64,000 nucleotides of DNA, taken from positions 3,088 through 67,087 of the forward strand of contig JBGTBQ010000295.1 of NCBI GenBank assembly GCA_041749275.1. The letters are read 5' to 3'. The notes beneath the pieces were generated by a model. The model was given only the letters and a program-made list of their open reading frames with translations, did not search any database and was not told where the DNA came from. This document shows positions 43,389 to 51,978 of the stretch, in pieces; position 1 is the stretch's first letter; each line of letters opens with the position of its first letter. The position numbers and the translations under genes are program-made. Origin of the DNA: JBGTBQ01 sp041749275. Lineage in GTDB: Bacteria > Acidobacteriota > Blastocatellia > Pyrinomonadales > Pyrinomonadaceae.

Positions 43389-44756
43389 TTGAAAGCATCT
43401 ACTAAAGCAATCATCGCCGCGGCGGTCGCGGTCGTCGCCTCAATCGGTCTCATCTTCTGGCAGTCGAAATACGGCGGCGCGCACGGCGCCAACCTGACCG
43501 CGGAGGACATGAGCCTCATCGCCGAGAGTCAGCCGCCACAAGTCCGCGCGCAACTCGTGAGCGACCCGGAGCAGCGCAAGGAGTTGGCGAAAGAACTGCG
43601 CGATCTGCTCGCCCTCGCCGAAGAGGCTCGCGCGCAGGGCGTCGCCGACCGCCCGGAGATCAAACGGCAGCTTGAACTGATGCGTGATTTCGTCATCGCG
43701 CAGACCTACGTCGCCAAACAGCGCGAGGCCGGCCAGCAGATCAATCAACTCTTCACAAAGGAAGAGGTCGAGGCTTATCTCAAAGAGTCCGGCAGCGATG
43801 AACGCTTCGAACAGCTTCTGGCTGACTTGAAGAAGCTCGACCCGGAGAACGCCGCCGCCGAGATTCCCGACGCGCAGAAGCAATCAATGAAGCAACAGTG
43901 GGCGACGGGGCAGGTCGTCGCGCGCAAGGCCATCGCCGCCGGCGCCGACAAGGAGCGCAAGACGCAGCTTCAGGTGCGTCTGCAACAGGCGCGACTTCTC
44001 GCCACCGTCTACTCCGACGAGTTGGCGAAGAAGGTCGAGCCGACCGACAAGGAGATCGAAGAGTATTTCGCCAAGAATCCCGACATGGACCCGAAGAAGG
44101 CGCGCGAGAAAGCCGAAGGCATCCTGAAACGCGCCAAGTCGGGTGAAGACTTCGAGGCGCTCGCCAAAGAGTTTTCTGACGAGCCGGGTGCGAAGGAGCG
44201 GGGCGGCGAACTGCCATGGTTCGGGCGCGGCGATATGGTCAAACCCTTCTCGGACGCCGCCTTCGCCATGAAAGAGGGCGAGATCAGCGACATCGTCGAG
44301 ACGCAGTTCGGCCTCCACATCATCAAGGTCACGGGTCGGCGCACGGGGAAAAAGATGACTGCCGAAGCTGGCGACCCTGCCGGCAAGCCCGCGAACGGCG
44401 ACGGCGAGACGGAGGAGCAGGTGCAGGCCCGGCACATCCTCATCAAGCCGAGCACGCCGAACGCGAACCCGTTCGCGCCGCCGGTCCCACCGCTTGAAGC
44501 AGCCAAGAACGCCATCCTCGAAGAGAAGCGCAAAAAGATCGTCGAAGAGATCGTCGCGCGCTCGAAGGTTACCGTGCCGGAAGAGTTCACGGTCAAGGCG
44601 CCGGAGCAACCCGTGCCACAACCCGGCTCGCCCCACGGCGGCGTCCAGATGCCTCCGCCGCCGGTTGAAGAAGCGCCTGCGCCTGAGCCGGAAACGAAGG
44701 GCGAAACCAAGCCGGCGGACAAGGGCGGCAAGCCAAAGACGGGCAAGAATAAATAA
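43389..44756 (+). CDS. parvulin-type isomerase, tandem paralogue
   Basis: The 455-residue protein has an N-terminal hydrophobic signal/anchor (IIAAAVAVVASIGLIFW), a helical domain (about 35-225) and a PpiC domain (about 230-320; AKSGEDFEALAKEFSDEPGA, GGELPWFGRGDMVKPF, TQFGLHIIKVTGRR). The tail is Pro/Glu/Lys-rich. It shares the same layout, and motifs such as LTAEDMSLI vs LTAADMALI and ADRPEIKRQLEL vs AARPETKLQLEL, with the gene before it, so the pair arose by tandem duplication. The start is TTG; a 174-nt gap without a gene separates the two. Confidence 0.85.
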   Translation: MKASTKAIIAAAVAVVASIGLIFWQSKYGGAHGANLTAEDMSLIAESQPPQVRAQLVSDPEQRKELAKELRDLLALAEEARAQGVADRPEIKRQLELMRDFVIAQTYVAKQREAGQQINQLFTKEEVEAYLKESGSDERFEQLLADLKKLDPENAAAEIPDAQKQSMKQQWATGQVVARKAIAAGADKERKTQLQVRLQQARLLATVYSDELAKKVEPTDKEIEEYFAKNPDMDPKKAREKAEGILKRAKSGEDFEALAKEFSDEPGAKERGGELPWFGRGDMVKPFSDAAFAMKEGEISDIVETQFGLHIIKVTGRRTGKKMTAEAGDPAGKPANGDGETEEQVQARHILIKPSTPNANPFAPPVPPLEAAKNAILEEKRKKIVEEIVARSKVTVPEEFTVKAPEQPVPQPGSPHGGVQMPPPPVEEAPAPEPETKGETKPADKGGKPKTGKNK

Positions 44757-44768
44757 TAAGGCGTCACG

Positions 44769-44832
44769 GCTGGGGGCGCAGGCATGACGCCTACCGACTC
44801 ACACCGGCAGGCGTGATGCCTGCGCCCCCAGC
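44769..44832. terminator. 24-bp palindromic element after isomerase pair
   Basis: GCTGGGGGCGCAGGCATGAC (from 44769) pairs with its inverted copy ending at 44832 (one mismatch in 24), with a 16-nt loop. There is no T-run. It lies between the isomerase stop and the MBL gene and may be a REP-type element. Confidence 0.65.
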
Positions 44833-44848
44833 GTAAGATAATTCTCAA

Positions 44849-45733
44849 ATGCAGTTCGGCGATTACCGTGTCGAGGTTGTGCCCGACGCCGAGTTTCGCC
44901 TCGACGGAGGCGCGATGTTCGGCGTCGTGCCGCGCACGCTCTGGTCGCGCTTTTTTCCTCCCGATGAACAGAACCGCGTGCGCTTGAACGCAAACTGCCT
45001 TTTCATCGAGACCGGCGGTGAGCGCATTCTCATCGAGACCGGCATCGGCGACAAGTGGTCGCCACGGCACGCCGAGATGTATGGCATCGAGCGCCGTCGC
45101 ACGTTGCGCGAATCCGTGCAGTCCGTCACCGGCTGCGCGCCCGAAGAGATCACCATCGTCGTCAATACGCATCTTCATTTCGACCACGCGGGCGGCAACA
45201 CCATGCTCGACGCGCAGGGGCGGCCTGTGCCCACGTTCCCGAACGCTCGTTACTTCGTGTCGCGCTCGGAGCTGGAGCACGCCGAAAGTCCGCACGAACG
45301 CGACCGCGCGAGCTATATGCCGGAGAACTGGCGACCGCTCGCGGAGAGTGGGCAGTTGGAGACGAAACCTGACGCCTACGAACTCGTGCCCGGCCTTCGC
45401 ATGGAGACCGTGCCCGGCCACTCGCGCACGATGCAATGCATCAGGCTCGAACGCGGTGGGCGCACGCTCTACGGCTTCGCCGACCTCGTGCCGACGCGGG
45501 CGCACCTGCCCCCGGCGTGGGTCATGGGCTACGATCTCTACCCGGTCGAGACGCTCGAAGCGAAAAAACAACTGCTCCCACAGGCCGTGCGCGAGAACTG
45601 GCTCTGTCTCTTCTACCACGACCCCGAAGAGCCGCTGTGCCGCCTTATCGAAGAGGATGGAAAGCTGCGCGCCGTCGGTGTCTCGGAAGCACGAAACGGA
45701 TTCGTCCCGGCGGATGACACGCAATATGCGTAG
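44849..45733 (+). CDS. MBL-fold metallo-hydrolase
   Basis: This 294-residue metallo-beta-lactamase-fold protein has the zinc motif THLHFDHAGG (about 108-117), a later His in VPGHSRTMQ and an Asp in YGFADLVPTRAHLP. This arrangement resembles AHL-lactonase-like and alkylphosphonate-type MBL hydrolases (subfamily with NxHLHFDH). The substrate is unknown. It is read alone between two palindromic repeats. Confidence 0.85.
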   Translation: MQFGDYRVEVVPDAEFRLDGGAMFGVVPRTLWSRFFPPDEQNRVRLNANCLFIETGGERILIETGIGDKWSPRHAEMYGIERRRTLRESVQSVTGCAPEEITIVVNTHLHFDHAGGNTMLDAQGRPVPTFPNARYFVSRSELEHAESPHERDRASYMPENWRPLAESGQLETKPDAYELVPGLRMETVPGHSRTMQCIRLERGGRTLYGFADLVPTRAHLPPAWVMGYDLYPVETLEAKKQLLPQAVRENWLCLFYHDPEEPLCRLIEEDGKLRAVGVSEARNGFVPADDTQYA

Positions 45734-45767
45734 ATCGGTTTACACATCAATGTACGGACGGCGGTTG

Positions 45768-45840
45768 GGTCAGAACCGCCTGCGGTAGCGGGCGGGTCTA
45801 ACGTCGGCACACCCGCCCGCTACCGCAGGCGGTTCTGACC
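45768..45840. repeat. palindromic element, CCTGCGGTAGCGGGCGG family (copy 1)
   Basis: There are two perfect 30-nt inverted arms (45768-45797 and 45811-45840) with a 13-nt loop. The arm core CCGCCTGCGGTAGCGGGCGG recurs at 47371-47475. It lies 34 nt after the MBL stop and 20 nt before mtnP. Confidence 0.85.
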
Positions 45841-45860
45841 TGTACATCCAAGTGAAAATT

Positions 45861-46745
45861 ATGACCACGGCACGCATCGGCATCATCGGAGGCAGCGGCC
45901 TCTACCAGATGCCTGAACTCACGGAGATCGAAGAGATAAAAGTTGACACGCCGTTCGGACAGCCGTCGGATGCCTTCATCGTCGGCACGCTCGAAGGCGA
46001 GCGCGTGGCGTTCCTGCCGCGCCACGGTCGCGGCCACCGGCTGCTGCCGACGGAACTACCGTTTCGCGCCAACATCTACGCGATGAAACTGCTCGGCGTC
46101 GAGCGCATTCTTTCGGCTTCGGCGGTCGGTTCGTTGCAGGAGCAGTACGCGCCGCTCGACATGGTCATCCCCGGCCAATTCTTCGACCGCACACGCGCCC
46201 GCGCCCACGAGTCAACTTTTTTCGGTGAAGGCATTGTCGCTCACGTCACGTTCGCGCACCCGGTTTGCGACGCGCTCGGCGACGTGCTGGAAGCCTCGTG
46301 CGGCGCGGCGGACGTGAAGGTGCATCGCGGCGGCACATACCTATGCATGGAGGGGCCGGCGTTCTCGACGAAGGCCGAGTCGCACGTTTACCGCTCGTGG
46401 GGCATGGACGTGATCGGGATGACCAACTTGCAGGAGGCCAAACTCGCGCGCGAGGCTGAAATCTGCTACGCCACGCTCGCGCTCGTCACCGACTACGACT
46501 GCTGGCACGAAGGGCATGACGCCGTCTCGGTCGAAACCGTCGTCGAATATCTGAATAAGAACGTCCGCAACGCGCAGGTCATCATGCGCGAGGCCGTCAA
46601 ACTGTTGAGCAAGACCCCGCGCGGCTGCGACTGCGGCTCGGCGATGAAGAGTGCCATCTTTACTTCGCCCGACCTGTGGCCCGAAGCGACAACGAAAAAG
46701 CTCGAAGCTATCATCAAAAAGTATCGGAAAGAGTCTGCAAGCTGA
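45861..46745 (+). CDS. mtnP: S-methyl-5'-thioadenosine phosphorylase
   Basis: The enzyme cleaves methylthioadenosine to adenine and methylthioribose-1-phosphate. RIGIIGGSGLYQMPEL, GHRLLPTELPFRANIYAMK, YLCMEGPAFSTKAES, GMTNLQEAKLAREAEICYA and YDCWH are the family's phosphate and purine site segments. The C-terminal CGCDCG-like part (RGCDCGSAMKSAI) is also present. ATG 45861 gives 294 aa; a GTG 9 nt upstream is also in frame. A PfkB kinase is close downstream, suggesting purine/methionine salvage. Confidence 0.93.
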   Translation: MTTARIGIIGGSGLYQMPELTEIEEIKVDTPFGQPSDAFIVGTLEGERVAFLPRHGRGHRLLPTELPFRANIYAMKLLGVERILSASAVGSLQEQYAPLDMVIPGQFFDRTRARAHESTFFGEGIVAHVTFAHPVCDALGDVLEASCGAADVKVHRGGTYLCMEGPAFSTKAESHVYRSWGMDVIGMTNLQEAKLAREAEICYATLALVTDYDCWHEGHDAVSVETVVEYLNKNVRNAQVIMREAVKLLSKTPRGCDCGSAMKSAIFTSPDLWPEATTKKLEAIIKKYRKESAS

Positions 46746-46836
46746 CAGTGTGGAGTCTGAAGGTCGAACCTTGACAGCATTCCACGCACCGGCTTCAGCC
46801 ACACTTCTCCAGACTGTTTTTAAGAGGTATTTACCG

Positions 46837-47316
46837 ATGAAGAAATTCTCCGCAACTTTATTCGGCCTTGCGTTGGCTGTCTGTCTCACGACGTTGCCGT
46901 CGGCGGCGCAGACGGGCACGGTCGCCAAGGGGCCTGATGAGTCGGTCACCAGAGACCCGGAAGTGGAAAAAACCGCGAAGCGGAACCTCGATGCCGCGCG
47001 CCATTACTTCAGGCTCAAGAAGGCTTACGTCGCCTCGCTCTCCCGCGCGGAAGAAATTCTGGTCGCGTATCCTGACTTTACCGGCACGGATGAGGCGCTC
47101 TACATCGCCGGGATGAGCAGTCTCTATTTGTCCGAGAAGAAGGGCAAGCAGGCGCCGCCGACATCACCCCCCGACAAGGCGCAGGAATTCACGCCCGAAC
47201 GCCTGAAAGCGACGGCGCGTTTTCACCTGTCGCGTCTGGTCGAGAATCACACCGAGAGCAAGTTTCGTAAGGACGCCGAGGAGTCGCTCAAACTACTCGG
47301 CGAGGCCAAACAGTAG
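46837..47316 (+). CDS. exported TPR-like protein (BamD-like)
   Basis: The 159-residue protein has a signal peptide (FSATLFGLALAVCLTTLPSAA, cleaved near AAQ) and two TPR-like helical pairs (AARHYFRLKKAYVASLSRAE, ATARFHLSRLVENHTESKFR). The final pattern KFRKDAEESLKLLG resembles BamD-type lipoproteins, but it lacks a lipobox and is only half the length. The ATG at 46837 follows AAGAGGTA. Role in outer-membrane assembly is speculative. Confidence 0.6.
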   Translation: MKKFSATLFGLALAVCLTTLPSAAQTGTVAKGPDESVTRDPEVEKTAKRNLDAARHYFRLKKAYVASLSRAEEILVAYPDFTGTDEALYIAGMSSLYLSEKKGKQAPPTSPPDKAQEFTPERLKATARFHLSRLVENHTESKFRKDAEESLKLLGEAKQ

Positions 47317-47370
47317 GCAGGAGCAGGTAGCCGGAAATATATGGAGCGCACACCAAGAAGTGGAGTGCCG

Positions 47371-47475
47371 GTCAGAACCGCCTGCGGTAGCGGGCGGTCT
47401 TTCGGCGCTTCTTGTCTGTCAGAGCGGGGGGTCTTTCGGCGGTTCAGACCGCCCGCTACCGCAGGCGGTTCTGAC
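47371..47475. repeat. palindromic element, CCTGCGGTAGCGGGCGG family (copy 2)
   Basis: The arms 47371-47400 and 47446-47475 are inverted copies of the unit at 45768-45840. The 45-nt loop holds a partial duplication (GGTCTTTCGGCG occurs twice). The two elements bracket mtnP and its downstream gene. Confidence 0.85.
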
Positions 47476-47576
47476 TCATCGCGCAATCGGTATCTTGATG
47501 TGTTCTGCATATAGTCTGGCTCATGTCTCCTGTTTCCGCTAACTGTCTACTTTAAAATTCAGGAGAAAACCCACAA

Positions 47577-48518
47577 GTGTCTTTGTTAGTTGTCGGCTCA
47601 GTGGCGTTCGACGCGGTCGAGACGCCTTTCGGTAAACGCGAGAAGATGTTGGGCGGCTCGGCTACCCACTTTTCTTTGTCGGCGAGTTTTTTCACGGATG
47701 TGCGCGTGGTCGGCGTGGTCGGCGACGACTTCGGCGAAGAGGAATTGTCGGTCTTCGAGCGACGCGGGATTGACACGAGCGATCTGGAACGCGTCCCCGA
47801 CGGAAAGACCTTCTTCTGGCGCGGGCGCTACGACTTCGACCTCAACCGCGCGCACACGCTCGACACGCAACTCAATGTCTTCGCCGACTTCAGGCCGAAG
47901 CTGTCGAAAGAGTCGCTGAAGGCGCGGATGGTCTTTCTCGGCAATATCCAACCCGATCTTCAGCGCGATGTCCGCAAGCAGATCGAAAGCGCCGAAACGG
48001 TCGCCATCGACACGATGGACTACTGGATCACGAGCGTTCCCGACACGGTCAAAGAGGCCATCAGCGCCGTGGATGTCGTCATCATCAACGACGCGGAGGC
48101 GCGGCAACTCGCGGGCCATCCGAACCTCATCCGCGCGGCGCGCGAACTCCTCTCGTGGGGGCCGCGCGCGCTCGTCGTCAAACGCGGCGAGTACGGCGCG
48201 GCGATGTTTACAGCCGACACCTACTTTGCCATCCCCGCCTACCCGCTCGAATCCGTCTTCGACCCGACGGGCGCGGGCGACACTTTCGCGGGCGGCTTCA
48301 TGGGCTACCTTGCCAGCCACGACGCCGTGGACGAAGCGACCCTGCGCCGCGCCATCATCTTCGGGTCGGTGATGGCCTCCTTCAACGTCGAAGAGTTCGG
48401 CACCGAGCGCGTCCAGCGCCTCACGCACGAAGAGATCAACCAGCGCTTCGCCGACTTCAAACGGATGACGCACTTCGAGGAAATTCCCTTCGAGCGCGTC
48501 CTTGAGGCGAAGAAATAA
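47577..48518 (+). CDS. PfkB-family carbohydrate/nucleoside kinase
   Basis: The 313-residue kinase has the N-terminal GSVAFDAVETPFGKREKMLG segment with GGSATHFSLSA (PfkB signature 1). The catalytic DPTGAGDTFAGGFMGYL (about 226-242) is signature 2, with the base Asp in GAGD. The start is GTG with AGGAGA 10 nt upstream. Close position to mtnP would suit a ribokinase- or adenosine-kinase-like salvage role; the substrate cannot be read from sequence. Confidence 0.9.
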   Translation: MSLLVVGSVAFDAVETPFGKREKMLGGSATHFSLSASFFTDVRVVGVVGDDFGEEELSVFERRGIDTSDLERVPDGKTFFWRGRYDFDLNRAHTLDTQLNVFADFRPKLSKESLKARMVFLGNIQPDLQRDVRKQIESAETVAIDTMDYWITSVPDTVKEAISAVDVVIINDAEARQLAGHPNLIRAARELLSWGPRALVVKRGEYGAAMFTADTYFAIPAYPLESVFDPTGAGDTFAGGFMGYLASHDAVDEATLRRAIIFGSVMASFNVEEFGTERVQRLTHEEINQRFADFKRMTHFEEIPFERVLEAKK

Positions 48519-48520
48519 CA

Positions 48521-48616
48521 GGCGGCGGGAGGCAGACGGCGGGAGGCAGACGAGGAGTCTTGGGTTCGAGCTTCGAGACTCCACAGCGAAACTTTTTCGC
48601 CTGTCGTCTGCCTCCT
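48521..48616. repeat. heptamer-type inverted repeat after PfkB gene
   Basis: GGCGGGAGGCAGAC (14 nt, two 7-mers) is repeated in tandem on the left. GTCGTCTGCCTCCTGC on the right is its inverse. An inner stem GGAGTCT / AGACTCC lies between. The remaining gap to 48721 holds no gene. Confidence 0.65.
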
Positions 48617-48721
48617 GCTCTTGCCCGCGCGGTCTGCCACGCCCGCTCCGCTTCCCCCTTTCACTCTTTACACATATAATTCCGGCGTCTTTAAAATCAT
48701 GTAACTAATTGGGGGGAATTC

Positions 48722-49123
48722 ATGTTCTGTCCCGTTTGCGAGTCGGAGTATGAAGAGGGCATTGAGATTTGCCCTGATGATGATGCGGCGTTGGTCGAGC
48801 GGCTGACGCCGGAGAATACGGTGCACGACAACAGCGAGGCGCGTTTCGTGGCTCTGCACAACGTCGGCTCACCCGCCGAGGCCGAGATGGTGCACGACAT
48901 CCTGATGCAGAACGGCATCCGCTCCGCCATCCAGTCGGGCGGCATGGATGCCTTCTCGCCATTGCTCTCAGCGACCTCGCCCGGCGCGCTCGTCCTCGTT
49001 GACGAGCGCGACTTCGACCGCGCGCAAGAGGTTTATGCTTCCTTCTTCGGCAGCGACACGACGCCGCTTACCGGATCAACCGACGAGGAAGAAGATGAAG
49101 ATACGATGGACGATGAAGGATGA
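48722..49123 (+). CDS. zinc-tag plus DUF2007-like protein
   Basis: The 133-residue protein begins with a zinc-ribbon tag (MFCPVCESEYEEGIEICPDD). A DUF2007/putative-signal-transducing domain follows (about 40-110; LHNVGSPAEAEMVHDILMQN, ALVLVDERDFDRAQEVYASF), then an acidic tail. DUF2007 has an ACT-like fold and often sits on cytoplasmic sensor proteins. The stop lies in a GATGAAGGATGAA heptamer-like run. GGGGG lies upstream at the usual spacing. Confidence 0.7.
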   Translation: MFCPVCESEYEEGIEICPDDDAALVERLTPENTVHDNSEARFVALHNVGSPAEAEMVHDILMQNGIRSAIQSGGMDAFSPLLSATSPGALVLVDERDFDRAQEVYASFFGSDTTPLTGSTDEEEDEDTMDDEG

Positions 49124-49186
49124 ACGCGAAATAAAAGAGAACGCTGTTTAGTTCTTCGGTCATCTTTCTGTTTGCGGAGGTTCGTT

Positions 49187-49582
49187 ATGAGTGAGATGCA
49201 GTCGGCGGCCATCGTGGTGCTGTTGACGGCGGGGAGCCGCGAGGAGGCTTCGCGTCTGGCGGAGATGCTCGTGGGCGCACACCTCGCGGCGTGCGTGCAG
49301 ATCATGCCGGAGATGGAATCAGTCTACCGTTGGAAGGGCGCGGTGCACCGTGAGCCGGAGTTCCTGTTGCTGGCAAAGACGACCGCCGCCTGCTTCGAAG
49401 AGTTGGAGCGCGAGGTGCGTTCGCTGCACACTTACGAGAAGCCGGAGATCGTCGCGGTGCCGGTGACGCACGTCTCGGCGCCGTATCTGGATTGGATCAC
49501 TTCCAACGCCTTCCCGCCGCTCGTCTCGCGGCAGGCCGTCGAAGAGGCGGCACAGGCCGCGCCAGCGGATGAGAGTCAGTAA
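49187..49582 (+). CDS. cutA: divalent-cation tolerance protein CutA
   Basis: The 131-residue CutA1-like trimeric protein reads VVLLTAGSREEASRLAEMLV, LAACVQIMPEMESVYRWKGA and LHTYEKPEIVAVPVTHVSAP, the family signatures. The ATG at 49187 has GGAGG 8 nt before it. CutA is linked to copper/divalent cation homeostasis, although its exact role is debated. It is alone between the DUF2007 gene and a minus-strand deaminase. Confidence 0.9.
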   Translation: MSEMQSAAIVVLLTAGSREEASRLAEMLVGAHLAACVQIMPEMESVYRWKGAVHREPEFLLLAKTTAACFEELEREVRSLHTYEKPEIVAVPVTHVSAPYLDWITSNAFPPLVSRQAVEEAAQAAPADESQ

Positions 49583-49629
49583 TCATTATCCCGTCTGCAC
49601 GGCGCGGTCGGTTCTGGGCACGAGCGAAG

Positions 49630-50103
49630 CTATGAAGCACCTCCTGAGTGAGCGCCTTCGCGAGAGGCTGGCAGGAGTCCGATATCTTCATTCCAGAGAT
49701 CGGGATTCTCCGCGATGAATTCACGCATTAGTTGTTTACATTCTTCAAGATCCAAGTCTGTGACCTCGATCCCGTGGGCCTCCATGAACTCTCTGCCGCC
49801 GGGGAATGTTTTCGACTCGCCGGCCACCACCTTCTTGATGCCGAATTGAACGACAGCGCCAGAGCAGAGGTGGCAGGGCATGAGCGTTGAGTAGAGAGTT
49901 GCCCCGCGGTAACTGCCGATGCGACCTGCGTTCTGAAGGCACTTGATTTCCGCGTGCATGATGGGGTCGTTGTCCTGCACCCTCCGGTTACGGCCCCGAC
50001 CGAGGATAGCCCCATCCCGGACGAGGACGGAGCCGATAGGAATACCATTCTCTAGCTTCCCCTGCTTCGCTTCCTCGATTGCAACCTGTATGTACCTGTC
50101 CAT
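49630..50103 (-). CDS. cytosine/nucleoside deaminase (FCY1-like)
   Basis: The 157-residue CDA-fold zinc enzyme has HAEIKCLQNAGRI (His ligand and catalytic Glu) and MPCHLCSGAVVQFGIKKVV (two Cys ligands). Its overall order (IEEAKQGKLENGIPIGSVLV; TFPGGREFMEAHGIEVTDLD) resembles yeast cytosine deaminase FCY1 more than TadA. The ATG at 50103 follows a perfect AGGAGG. Substrate is inferred. Confidence 0.85.
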   Translation of the reverse strand: MDRYIQVAIEEAKQGKLENGIPIGSVLVRDGAILGRGRNRRVQDNDPIMHAEIKCLQNAGRIGSYRGATLYSTLMPCHLCSGAVVQFGIKKVVAGESKTFPGGREFMEAHGIEVTDLDLEECKQLMREFIAENPDLWNEDIGLLPASREGAHSGGAS

Positions 50104-50135
50104 TAAATCATCCTCCTTCCGCCGCAGCGACTTTC

Positions 50136-51107
50136 CTAAATCACATCGTAATAATCCGAGAGGAGTACGTCGATAAAGAATGCGAGAACGCTCAGGGTGA
50201 GTAACAGCCACAAAAAGGCGTCGGAAGATGTATCTCCGGTCGCGCCCATCGCAATCAGTATTCCGATGATCTGGCCGGTGTTGAGCGCCGCCCATTTCCA
50301 GGGGATGACACTCCTTTTCCAGCCCGTAAAAATTTCGTGTGGGTAAGCTTCTTCCAAAAGCAATCGGTTGAGGCTGATAAGGCCCTCGCGCTGCGGCTTT
50401 TGCTCAATCAATTTACGAGTCTTCTCAGACAACCTTATCTGAGCGAACCGCCGTTCATCGAAAAGGCCCGGATCCTTTAGCAATTGATTAAGCTCAACAA
50501 CCAGAGCGCTTTTAAGCGATCCCGACTGGGTGCTGGAGCCATCGTGTTGCTCTATTTGTCGCTGTGCCTCTAGAGAGAATTGCCCGCGCAGATATTGGGA
50601 TACGGGATCCCGATTATCTCGCAGTTTGACTGCCAAGCCGCTTGGGTCTTTAAGATCACTCACACGAAACAGCGGGGAACCCAATTTTCCTAACACCCAT
50701 TGGGACACAATCCACAACACGTCGCAGGCGTAAAGAACGACGAGGAGGTCGACGAAGCCAACCTTAGAGGCGCGGTTGGCTTCGACCGAGGAAACGCCGC
50801 CGAGGAAGATCAGGGCGGTGGTCTGTACGATGATCCAGAAGAGGTCATAGAACCAGACGGTGCCCTTCATGTGGAGCAGGTTGTCGCTGATGAGGTGAAG
50901 CTGATTGCCGATGAAAAAGCGCATCGAGGTCAGGAAGAAGATGGAAAAGTAGATAGTTGTTCCGAGCGTTATCCCAGCCGTGCGGACGGAGTCCCGAACC
51001 GGAAGGATCATCTCTTGGAACGCGAGGCCGATGAGCACGGACACGAAGACCGACGAGATGACGTTACGCCTTGTGGCCTTTGGGTCTATCTGTTCCGGCT
51101 CCGACAC
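50136..51107 (-). CDS. polytopic membrane protein of unknown family
   Basis: The 323-residue protein has about four membrane helices in the first third (NVISSVFVSVLIGLAF, TTIYFSIFFLTSMRFF, LFWIIVQTTALIFLGG, LLVVLYACDVLWIVS). A hydrophilic middle follows (about 145-260, with ELNQLLKDPGLFDERRFAQI), and two helices end the protein (IIGILIAMGATG, WLLLTLSVLAFFIDVLL). It is AT-richer than its neighbours. It shares the strand with the deaminase, 32 nt upstream of it, so they may be co-transcribed. I do not recognise it. Confidence 0.65.
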   Translation of the reverse strand: MSEPEQIDPKATRRNVISSVFVSVLIGLAFQEMILPVRDSVRTAGITLGTTIYFSIFFLTSMRFFIGNQLHLISDNLLHMKGTVWFYDLFWIIVQTTALIFLGGVSSVEANRASKVGFVDLLVVLYACDVLWIVSQWVLGKLGSPLFRVSDLKDPSGLAVKLRDNRDPVSQYLRGQFSLEAQRQIEQHDGSSTQSGSLKSALVVELNQLLKDPGLFDERRFAQIRLSEKTRKLIEQKPQREGLISLNRLLLEEAYPHEIFTGWKRSVIPWKWAALNTGQIIGILIAMGATGDTSSDAFLWLLLTLSVLAFFIDVLLSDYYDVI

Positions 51108-51122
51108 GTCGCGCCTCCCGTT

Positions 51123-51884
51123 CTAGAATGCCATGATGTTATAGCCGCAGTCCACGTGAAGGACTTCGCCGGTGATGCCGGAGGAGAGGGGACTGAGCAG
51201 GAAGAGTGCGGCGTTACCGACCTCGCGCGCTTCGACGTTGCGGCGCAGAGGCGCATGTTCGGCATGGTGCTTCAGCATCGTGGAGAGGTTGCCGACGCCG
51301 CGCGCCGCGAGGGTCTGAATAGGTCCCGCGCTGATCGCGTTGACGCGGACGTTGTGCTTGCCGAGATCGGAGGCGAGATAGCGCGTGCTCGCTTCAAGCG
51401 CGGCCTTCGCCACGCCCATCACGTTGTAGTTCGGGACGACCTTCTCCGCGCCGTAATAGGTCATCGAGACGATGCTCCCGCCTTCGGTCATCAACGGCAG
51501 GGCGGCGCGCGCGAGTTCGGTGAGCGAGTAAGCGCTGATGTCGAGCGCGGTCAGAAAAGCCTCGCGCGTTGTGGCGACATACTCGCCTTCGAGCGCCTCA
51601 CGCGGGGCGAAGGCGAGGCTATGGACGAGGAAGTCGAGACGACCGAATTTCTCTTTGACCTCGGCAAAGGTCTGGGCGACCTCCTCTGGCTTGGTCACGT
51701 CGCACTGGATGAGCGGCGCGTCCATGCCGCTCGTCAAATCCTCGACGTTTCCTTGGAGTCGCTCATTCTGGTAGGTGAAGCCGAGCCGCCCGCCTGCCTC
51801 GGCGCACGCCTGCGCCGTCGCCCATGCGATGGAACGCTTGTTGGCGACGCCGAAGATGATTCCGAATTTATTTTCAAGCAGCAT
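51123..51884 (-). CDS. fabI: enoyl-ACP reductase
   Basis: FabI performs the last reduction of the type II fatty acid elongation cycle and is the triclosan target. IIFGVANKRSIAWATAQACA forms the NAD(H) site, and YYGAEKVVPNYNVMGVAKAA carries the catalytic Tyr-(x)6-Lys pair. The end reads GEVLHVDCGYNIMAF. At 253 aa the length is normal. Confidence 0.94.
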   Translation of the reverse strand: MLLENKFGIIFGVANKRSIAWATAQACAEAGGRLGFTYQNERLQGNVEDLTSGMDAPLIQCDVTKPEEVAQTFAEVKEKFGRLDFLVHSLAFAPREALEGEYVATTREAFLTALDISAYSLTELARAALPLMTEGGSIVSMTYYGAEKVVPNYNVMGVAKAALEASTRYLASDLGKHNVRVNAISAGPIQTLAARGVGNLSTMLKHHAEHAPLRRNVEAREVGNAALFLLSPLSSGITGEVLHVDCGYNIMAF

Positions 51885-51978
51885 GATTGTTGGTTTTCAA
51901 GTGGCTAAGTTGGAAGAACGACGCCGGAAAGAATGAGCAGCGGCTCTCTGGTCGAGAGCAATCACCGGACTGTCGAAG

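Noticed and set aside
44009..45724. Minus-strand open frame of 571 codons
   Set aside because: It is antisense to the parvulin and MBL genes, whose motifs are intact.
49630..50295. Long 221-residue reading of the deaminase
   Set aside because: The first 64 residues overlap the upstream membrane protein and look non-coding; the ATG at 50103 has a perfect AGGAGG.
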